This document shows positions 58,092 through 64,000 of a DNA stretch of 64,000 nucleotides, in pieces (positions within the stretch are counted from its first letter, which is position 1; each line of letters opens with the position of its first letter). The stretch comes from Pseudomonas putida (GTDB taxonomy: Bacteria > Pseudomonadota > Gammaproteobacteria > Pseudomonadales > Pseudomonadaceae). The stretch lies in NCBI RefSeq assembly GCF_028682475.1, contig NZ_JANHLE010000002.1:124001-188000 (forward strand). Reading direction: 5' to 3'. Position numbers and translations under genes: made by a program. The notes beneath the pieces are model-generated. The model saw only the letters and a list, made by a program, of their open reading frames with translations, had not been told where the DNA came from and did not search any database.

Positions 58092-59177
58092 TTACTCGTG
58101 GTAATCGTAAACAGAGTAGCCGTGTTTTTTTACCAGCTCATCACGGGACGCAGACTTCAAATCTTCGGTCATCATTTCGGTGACCAGTTCCTCAAAGCTG
58201 ATCTTAGGTGTCCAGCCCAGCTTTTGCTTCGCTTTCGTTGGGTCACCCAGCAATGTTTCCACTTCGGTTGGGCGGAAGTAGCGTGGGTCCACCGCAACTA
58301 CGCATTTGCCAGTAGCATCGTAGCCCTTCTCATCCACGCCTTCGCCTTTCCACGTGATGTCGATTTCAGCGTGTTTCGCTGCTGCGTTGACGAAGTCACG
58401 AACGCTGTACTGTTTGCCGGTAGCGATAACGAAGTCTTCTGGGTTCTCTTGTTGGAGCATCAGCCACTGCATTTCGACGTAGTCTTTCGCATGGCCCCAG
58501 TCGCGCAATGCATCAAGGTTGCCCAGGTACAGGCAATCCTGTAGGCCCAGTTTGATACGGGCCAGTGCCCGGGTAATCTTGCGGGTGACGAAGGTTTCAC
58601 CGCGTACCGGGCTTTCGTGATTGAAGAGAATGCCGTTGCAGGCATAGATGCCGTAGGCTTCCCGGTAGTTGACGGTGATCCAATATGCGTACATCTTGGC
58701 TACTGCATACGGGGAGCGCGGGTAGAAAGGAGTAGTTTCTTTTTGTGGAATTTCCTGCACCAAGCCATACAGTTCTGAAGTCGAAGCCTGATAGAACCGG
58801 GTCTTCTTCTCAAGGCCCAAGATCCGGATCGCTTCGAGGATACGCAGGGCGCCCAGTGCGTCGGAGTTGGCGGTGTACTCGGGCTCTTCAAACGAGACCG
58901 CGACATGGGACTGCGCAGCCAGGTTATAGATTTCGTCGGGTTGTACTTGCTGGATGACGCGGATCAGGCCGGTCGAATCGGTCATGTCACCATAGTGCAG
59001 AACCAGGCGACGGTCCGATTCGTGCGGATCTTGGTAAAGGTGGTCGATACGGTCCGTGTTGAACGAAGACGCACGGCGCTTGATGCCGTGCACTTCATAG
59101 CCTTTTTCGAGAAGCAACTCGGCCAGGTAGGATCCGTCTTGACCTGTTACTCCAGTAATAAGCGCAACTTTTTTCAT
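58092..59177 (-). CDS. gmd: GDP-mannose 4,6-dehydratase
   Basis: A 361-residue extended SDR. The cofactor loop is [18 protein letters not shown], the catalytic triad part is STSELYG, and Tyr-x3-Lys is in [15 protein letters not shown]. It converts GDP-D-mannose to GDP-4-keto-6-deoxy-D-mannose, the branch point for GDP-fucose and GDP-rhamnose. It is the first gene of the gmd-fcl-GT2-GT4 operon. The 207 bases upstream hold the probable promoter and direct repeats of GAATTCTC. Confidence 0.95.
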   Translation of the reverse strand: MKKVALITGVTGQDGSYLAELLLEKGYEVHGIKRRASSFNTDRIDHLYQDPHESDRRLVLHYGDMTDSTGLIRVIQQVQPDEIYNLAAQSHVAVSFEEPEYTANSDALGALRILEAIRILGLEKKTRFYQASTSELYGLVQEIPQKETTPFYPRSPYAVAKMYAYWITVNYREAYGIYACNGILFNHESPVRGETFVTRKITRALARIKLGLQDCLYLGNLDALRDWGHAKDYVEMQWLMLQQENPEDFVIATGKQYSVRDFVNAAAKHAEIDITWKGEGVDEKGYDATGKCVVAVDPRYFRPTEVETLLGDPTKAKQKLGWTPKISFEELVTEMMTEDLKSASRDELVKKHGYSVYDYHE

Positions 59178-59384
59178 ATGCTTCTCTTAACGTATTTGTT
59201 CGAAAAATCTTCTTTGCTACGTAAGCGGGTTGGATAACTCCGCACGATCAGTATGCTCGGGATCAGACCCAAAGCTAGAATTCTCTATACTGCCTCAATG
59301 GAACCGAATTCTCAATATGTGCTGACGAGCTTCCGATCTAGGAGGCCCGTATAGCAGTATTCTGTAACGCTTCCGACTACCCAA

Positions 59385-61811
59385 TCAGAGGGAAGATGAA
59401 CAGCTGACGTTTGAGAACCAGGCATTGCCATCCTGTACGAGCTCGAATTGCAATGAATTTGCAGGATCTCCTAGGTATTGACGAGCTGCGGAGTAGTTTT
59501 TTAGATCGAAAACGAGCCTTTTTTTCTCGCCAGGCTTCACGGTCGAGTTTGTCGGGATACGATAACCTGAATCCCATAGTAGCATTGTGCCGTCTTTGCT
59601 TTTGATGTGTACTCCAACGCTGATCGGAAACGGGCCTTGACCCAGGGTCAGGCTGAAGGGGCCATCGTTGGTTAGATCCAGCGCGATGCTATTTTGTTCA
59701 TCGGGCAGAGAACACGACAGGGTGGCCTTGAGGTCTGTTTGAGGCACTATCGCGAAATCGCCGCTGCCTTTGCGTACAGCGTTCAAATCATCGAAAATTT
59801 CCGGGTGTTGTGCTCGGTCAATGCGTAGAGGGAAGGTTACATTATTTTTTGAAAGGAATTTTTCAAGTTGTTCAGCATTTATCAACTCAGGGTATGAGTT
59901 GTTATTGGTAGCAGGTTTGGAGTTAATTGTTAGGCTGTCAATGGATTTATAGTTTTCTGAGTAATTGACTGTAAGATTGTTCTGGGGCAACAGGGCATAA
60001 GCAAGCTGGCCAGAAGAATCCTCTATGAGGTCAATTTGTTGTTGGTGTAGCGCGCTCTTAAGTTCGCCGTACTCATTACCTTTGATGACGGTTCTGTCTA
60101 CAACAAATGCTTTGAACCCGACTGCTCGAATTTCGTTTAGCATCTCGTTGAGGGGGAGCTTTGATATGCGTTGATTCCAGTCGTCGGCAGGACTATTTTT
60201 GGAGCCGCCATTGCTCCAGTGTATGTTATGCGAAAAAAGGTAAAGGCGGATGTGGGAAAATGATCCCCAGCCATAGTATTTATTGTCTGTCAGGTACTGA
60301 GAGTAAGGGTACTGATAGACCATTGCTGCTTTCGGTAACTTTGACTCGAGTTCGCTGACGAAAGCGGTCTCTGCTGCGACGCGAGGTCTGATCTCAGGTG
60401 ACCTGACGGCCGCGCTTGCCGGGATCTGATCGTAGACTCCCGCCGCAGTGATGACAACCAGTGCTGCGATCACGAGTGAGGTATGCCGCTGAGTCCTTAG
60501 TGCTCGGCTTGCTATTAATGCGCCAATCAGCAAGAGCGCGAAGACCAAGAAGATTGGGAATCGTTCGTAGGCGCGAATGGTTGGGAAGACGAGTGCTACC
60601 AAAGACCCGATTCCGCCAGAAATACTGGTTAAAAATACAAATAGAACAACCGCCAGCAGGCTGTCACCCAAGTCTATGGAGTTTTTGTCGCGTTGTGTGG
60701 TTGTGTCGCTGCCGGAAAGCAAGGTTCGACGCAGCTGCGGAATAATGAGCAGTGCGAAACTCAGGAGCAACAGTGCCGAGCCGACAATTCCAAGGGGCGC
60801 AGTGGGAAATGTAGGGATGCTTCTGGCAGCGTTGGTGGTCTCAAGCATGCGGCTGCCGATATGAGCTAACGCCGGAATATGGTGTTGTGGGCTAGGGCTC
60901 AGTAACAGCTTAAGGCTACTGCTATAAACTTCGGCTTCAAAGGGGTGTTTGATCAGCGTGGGGTCAGCAACGTTGTTCTGGAAGAATTCGTCATGGTGCG
61001 ATTTTTTATACTGATACAGTGGTAGCTGGATGAGAAGTGAGGTGATCGTTAGTATTGCAATATAAATGATGACAGGAACAAGAGTTTTCGGATTTTTCCA
61101 GCCGCCTACGACAAATCGAATCGCACCGGCACATCCAAAGAGCAGAAGAGAGAAGAAGGCATAATAGCCGTCAGCCAAAGAAACCAAGATGATAAAAAAA
61201 ATGCCTAGTAAGAAATACTTGCTTTTGAATAGCGACTTTATCGCGATGGAAAGGGGGTTCGATGTGAGTGCTTGGTCAAATTTACCCTGAACTATCCAGA
61301 TTATTGAAACCATCACTAGGGGGATGGTGAAGTAATTTGACAGGAATGAATAGATCACGATATTGAAGCGATAGGTGGAGAAGGCAAAAAGTAATGCCGC
61401 ACTCAATGCAGGAATGCGAGATATCGAAAGTAACCGACATGCCCAGTAGGTGGTAATGGCTATCAGTGGGAAATTTAAAATATAGTAGGTTTGTTGTAGG
61501 GTAATGGCGCTATCGAAAAGTGGGCTCATTGCCAACATGATTATGGAATGTAGTGCGCTGGTTTGTGCGGCAGAGTGATAGTGCCAGTTCGCAACTTCAG
61601 GGGCGCCGAGATTAGGGATGGAGAGAATCCAGCCTGTTTCTTTAAGTACTTTTGTAAGACTGAACTGCCAGATAATGTCTAGGTTGTCGTAGACAAAGGG
61701 TGAGGTGATTCCTGAATGATCAAGGCCCATTGCAAAGTAGGCAATTACTAAGGGGGCGATGATCAGGGTTAATGCTGTAATTACCGTTTTGTTGGGGGTG
61801 TCTAAGGTCAT
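59385..61811 (-). CDS. Large polytopic membrane protein, possible GT-C type glycosyltransferase
   Basis: An 808-residue protein from ATG 61811. The first about 480 residues hold around 11-13 membrane spans with a long first external loop (about residues 27-75, SGITSPFVYDNLDIIWQF...). The last about 320 residues form a soluble part ending in a beta-sandwich-like segment (AIVPQTDLKATLSC...). The topology is that of GT-C enzymes or YfhO-like proteins, which use polyprenyl-phosphate sugars in the periplasm. No catalytic motif is clear except acidic residues in the first loop (YDNLD). It is AT-rich and appears to have been acquired. Function unknown, probably modification of the O-antigen. Confidence 0.75.
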   Translation of the reverse strand: MTLDTPNKTVITALTLIIAPLVIAYFAMGLDHSGITSPFVYDNLDIIWQFSLTKVLKETGWILSIPNLGAPEVANWHYHSAAQTSALHSIIMLAMSPLFDSAITLQQTYYILNFPLIAITTYWACRLLSISRIPALSAALLFAFSTYRFNIVIYSFLSNYFTIPLVMVSIIWIVQGKFDQALTSNPLSIAIKSLFKSKYFLLGIFFIILVSLADGYYAFFSLLLFGCAGAIRFVVGGWKNPKTLVPVIIYIAILTITSLLIQLPLYQYKKSHHDEFFQNNVADPTLIKHPFEAEVYSSSLKLLLSPSPQHHIPALAHIGSRMLETTNAARSIPTFPTAPLGIVGSALLLLSFALLIIPQLRRTLLSGSDTTTQRDKNSIDLGDSLLAVVLFVFLTSISGGIGSLVALVFPTIRAYERFPIFLVFALLLIGALIASRALRTQRHTSLVIAALVVITAAGVYDQIPASAAVRSPEIRPRVAAETAFVSELESKLPKAAMVYQYPYSQYLTDNKYYGWGSFSHIRLYLFSHNIHWSNGGSKNSPADDWNQRISKLPLNEMLNEIRAVGFKAFVVDRTVIKGNEYGELKSALHQQQIDLIEDSSGQLAYALLPQNNLTVNYSENYKSIDSLTINSKPATNNNSYPELINAEQLEKFLSKNNVTFPLRIDRAQHPEIFDDLNAVRKGSGDFAIVPQTDLKATLSCSLPDEQNSIALDLTNDGPFSLTLGQGPFPISVGVHIKSKDGTMLLWDSGYRIPTNSTVKPGEKKRLVFDLKNYSAARQYLGDPANSLQFELVQDGNAWFSNVSCSSSL

Positions 61812-62123
61812 GCCCGGTTGTGCCTTACTCAATATTTGCTGTTCATAGTTTTTGCTGAAGAATCACTCAAGGCTAGCGTGAGGATGAATACTGGCGAATT
61901 CTTCAGATGCATTCAAACTCATGAGTGGCTATCTCCATTGGCCGAGGCGGGTGCTGTTAATGCCGTAAAACACCCGCATGTAGTACCCACTGAATCTCGC
62001 GTAACGGTTGTTGATGCTCAGGGATACTTGCGCTAGCCCCAATGCTCAGTCCCACTCAGAAGTGAGCCTGCCGGTATCTTTGTCTTTGTTGTCAATGTCA
62101 ACCGTTGCCTCCTCAGTACAAAT

Positions 62124-63134
62124 TCAAAGAGATTGCCAGCTTTCATCAGGTATCAGCCAGAAAGCATCATCCATCGCTGAAAATACTGGGTGTGAGTCAA
62201 ATGCGTCTTTTGGATGTAGAGTAGACAATTTACCCTCGGCAACGTCTTCGCGTACGAAGAAAGCATTAAAACAGCAGGTTCCTACCGCGCAAAGTCTGTA
62301 GCCTCTTGGCTCCAGGAGACTGGTCCAGGCGGTCAAGCTGGCTGCCCCCGATTGTTGCCATCTGCGGCTGAACTGATCTCTGTCACGTTGGACTACGTTA
62401 TGCCGTTCGCGGAAACGCTTTTCGAACTCTACGACAATTACGCGTGGCTTGACTGCAGAGAGGCTCTCCATGACTGCGAAGTCGCCACCATCAATGTCAA
62501 TGATAAATAGATCGGGTTCCGGATCCGGAGCGGACACTACTAGCAGCTCGTTAATGTTTTCCGGGCTAACGGCTTGCTGAACGATTTTTGGCGAGTAGTA
62601 TTCGGTTGAACCCTCATGGGTCCAATGGTAGTGGCGCGTTGAAGCCGTTCTGGCGAAGAAGTAAAGCATCCGGCTGCACTCGGTGGGATCGAGCTCAAAA
62701 ATTGTACCGTGCCAGCCATGATTAACCAGCAGGTTGGTCGACAGGTTTTCTGGAATGCCTACATCAGAGTCATTGCAGTTGCTGCCTATTTCGACGACAT
62801 AACGGTTGGTACAGCCGATATGTGTAAACAGGCGAAGCAAGATTCCATCTTCATCATTTTGAGAAAAAGCACGGAATCCACTTTCCACCAGGTCCGACGG
62901 CCCTAGTACGGGTGGAGAATTATACTTCCAGGCCAGCATCAGATGCTTTTGCTGTGCGGCATCGGCATTACCTAGAAAGTTACGGTGCAAAACCGGATTA
63001 AACCTTGCAACGTCTGCCGTCGACAGGCCTTTGTTCAATAATATCGTTTCAAAGTGAAGTTGCCGCTCTGTCAAAGCCTTGAGTTCTTGTAAGGCTTCGT
63101 TTAACTGTTGGGACAGCGTCTCGAGATCAGGCAT
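62124..63134 (-). CDS. FkbM-like methyltransferase with N-terminal coiled coil
   Basis: A 336-residue protein. Residues about 1-40 (LETLSQQLNEALQELKALTE) form a coiled coil. A Rossmann-type domain follows with VVEIGSNCNDSDVG, GTIFELDPTECSRM, and LFIIDIDGGDFAVMESL, which match FkbM-family SAM methyltransferases. It overlaps the Wzt gene by eight bases and is transcribed with it. In ABC-type O-antigen systems a methyltransferase with a coiled coil (WbdD type) caps the chain and sets its length; this could play such a role. Methyl acceptor unknown. Confidence 0.72.
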   Translation of the reverse strand: MPDLETLSQQLNEALQELKALTERQLHFETILLNKGLSTADVARFNPVLHRNFLGNADAAQQKHLMLAWKYNSPPVLGPSDLVESGFRAFSQNDEDGILLRLFTHIGCTNRYVVEIGSNCNDSDVGIPENLSTNLLVNHGWHGTIFELDPTECSRMLYFFARTASTRHYHWTHEGSTEYYSPKIVQQAVSPENINELLVVSAPDPEPDLFIIDIDGGDFAVMESLSAVKPRVIVVEFEKRFRERHNVVQRDRDQFSRRWQQSGAASLTAWTSLLEPRGYRLCAVGTCCFNAFFVREDVAEGKLSTLHPKDAFDSHPVFSAMDDAFWLIPDESWQSL

Positions 63135-64000
63135 TTTGTTTTTCTTCCAATAAATCTACTGATACAACTGGGTGCATGTTGAAGATCCCACCATAGAACG
63201 CCGCCAGAGGTGATTCAGTCACCTGTAGCTGCTCTACGTCATGCATCAGCAAGCTGTATTCTTCAAATTCGCTTCTGGAGAAACCTTTATTGGCAACGCC
63301 TACGGAAAATGAATATTGACCCGCCTTCAAATTCAGATTGAGGTTGAAGCGTACCATTACTTGAGCCCCTTGGCTGCACGGCGCCTCGGGCATTTGCAAG
63401 GCAAAGGTACTGGTTTCAAAAATAGAACGCCCCAAGCGGTCTCGAACTATCAGTCCATATGCCGGGCGTTCAAAGTTCTTATTTAACTTTACTACGTACC
63501 GAACGGTTAGCTGCGTTTCACTTTCCAGGTGAGTAACGGCGCGGTTTTCAGCATTTAGCAGGGTAAAGTCGATAAGTTCGGCATCACCATTGGTGGTGAT
63601 AGTCGTGGCCTTGGTCCATGCCTTGGGATGCTCGATTGCCTCGAGGCTTTCAGTGGTTGGCGCGATGCTCTGGTCGACAGAAATCTCGCCGCTACTCATG
63701 TCAGTTTTTTTTGCCACCAATCCTTGATATAGATCGATGACATCTCGAGGTGCACCAAAACTGATCGTTCTGCCATGGCTCAGGAGCAGAGCCTTGTTGC
63801 AGATGTGTTTAACCGTGTTGGCATCATGGGAGACGAACAATAAAGTGCCCCCGCGTTCTCGGAAGCTTTCCAGGCGCTGGAAGCATTTTTGCTGGAAGTA
63901 GGCATCGCCCACTGCCAGCGCTTCATCGATAATTAGAATATCGGGTTCGAACGCAGTCGAAACTGCGAAGGCAACTCGCATTTGCATGCCGCTTGAGTAC
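63127..64000 (-). CDS. wzt: O-antigen ABC transporter ATP-binding protein Wzt, 5' end beyond window
   Basis: The visible 291 codons start inside the ATPase domain with YSSGMQMRVAFAVSTAFEPD (signature and Walker B following as DILIIDEALAVGD), then LLFVSHDANTVKHI for the H-loop. From about residue 130 of the visible part a C-terminal beta-sandwich domain follows (ELIDFTLLNAENRAVTHLES...GLIVRDRLGRSIFETST). That domain in Wzt proteins binds the modified end of the O-polysaccharide. It pairs with the Wzm permease, presumably just outside the window. Stop at 63127 overlaps the FkbM-like gene. Confidence 0.93.
   Translation of the reverse strand, partial: YSSGMQMRVAFAVSTAFEPDILIIDEALAVGDAYFQQKCFQRLESFRERGGTLLFVSHDANTVKHICNKALLLSHGRTISFGAPRDVIDLYQGLVAKKTDMSSGEISVDQSIAPTTESLEAIEHPKAWTKATTITTNGDAELIDFTLLNAENRAVTHLESETQLTVRYVVKLNKNFERPAYGLIVRDRLGRSIFETSTFALQMPEAPCSQGAQVMVRFNLNLNLKAGQYSFSVGVANKGFSRSEFEEYSLLMHDVEQLQVTESPLAAFYGGIFNMHPVVSVDLLEEKQNA

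Noticed and set aside
61818-62036. A 72-codon plus-strand ORF in the gap before the FkbM-like gene
   Set aside because: No ribosome site, no recognised family, and it lies antisense to the start of the membrane-protein gene. The 291-base gap otherwise shows nothing.
1-64000. Search for tRNA, rRNA, CRISPR arrays, prophage and insertion-sequence genes
   Set aside because: No tRNA-like cloverleaf, spaced identical repeats, phage or transposase reading frames were recognised by eye.

Overview
The window is a stretch of Pseudomonas chromosome, most likely from the P. putida group. This rests on high-GC coding bias, Pseudomonas REP hairpins, and gene order I recognise from pseudomonads: betX-yjcH-actP, rsmI, mupP-ubiG-mtaD-mtnA-gyrA-serC-pheA-tyrA/aroA-cmk-rpsA-ihfB-lapA. 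Species assignment is inference; no 16S or tRNA gene is present.

Left part (1-16.3 kb): a truncated exported protein, a small membrane protein, a GH17 glucan enzyme, an orphan betaine-binding protein (betX) and the acetate permease pair yjcH-actP. Then comes a self-contained accessory module. It holds a CS1/CFA-type (alternate, class 5) chaperone-usher pilus operon (pilin, usher, chaperone, tip adhesin), immediately followed by a BvgAS-like two-component system. The hybrid kinase is split by a +1 slip in a G8 tract at the kinase/receiver junction. Two palindromes in front of the pilin gene are candidate operators.

Middle part (15-41 kb): mostly housekeeping and stress genes. These include a 50-residue DUF3309 membrane peptide, rsmI (CsrA family), the complete NAGGN osmoprotectant cluster (asnO-ngg-M42 peptidase), mnmC, polyphosphate:AMP phosphotransferase, a DMT exporter, fumC, a DUF2059 protein, a BolA protein, trhO, a DsbA-like protein, an ABC exporter, a PAS-GGDEF-EAL protein and a TenA-like protein. 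The run ends with yciK, mupP, ubiG, an MTA/SAH deaminase and mtnA. Three REP inverted pairs sit between genes.

Right part (41-51.7 kb): the core gyrA-serC-pheA-tyrA/aroA-cmk-rpsA-ihfB-lapA block for replication, serine and aromatic amino acid synthesis and translation. hisC2, which lies between pheA and tyrA/aroA in P. aeruginosa, is missing.

End (51.7-64 kb): beyond lapA the sequence becomes visibly more AT-rich and enters an O-antigen/LPS locus. It has manC and manB (GDP-mannose), gmd and fcl (GDP-fucose branch), two glycosyltransferases, a large polytopic membrane protein, an FkbM-like methyltransferase with a coiled-coil start, and a truncated Wzt ATPase whose C-terminal domain suggests ABC-transporter-dependent O-antigen export. 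The locus probably varies between strains, with lapA as the conserved left border.
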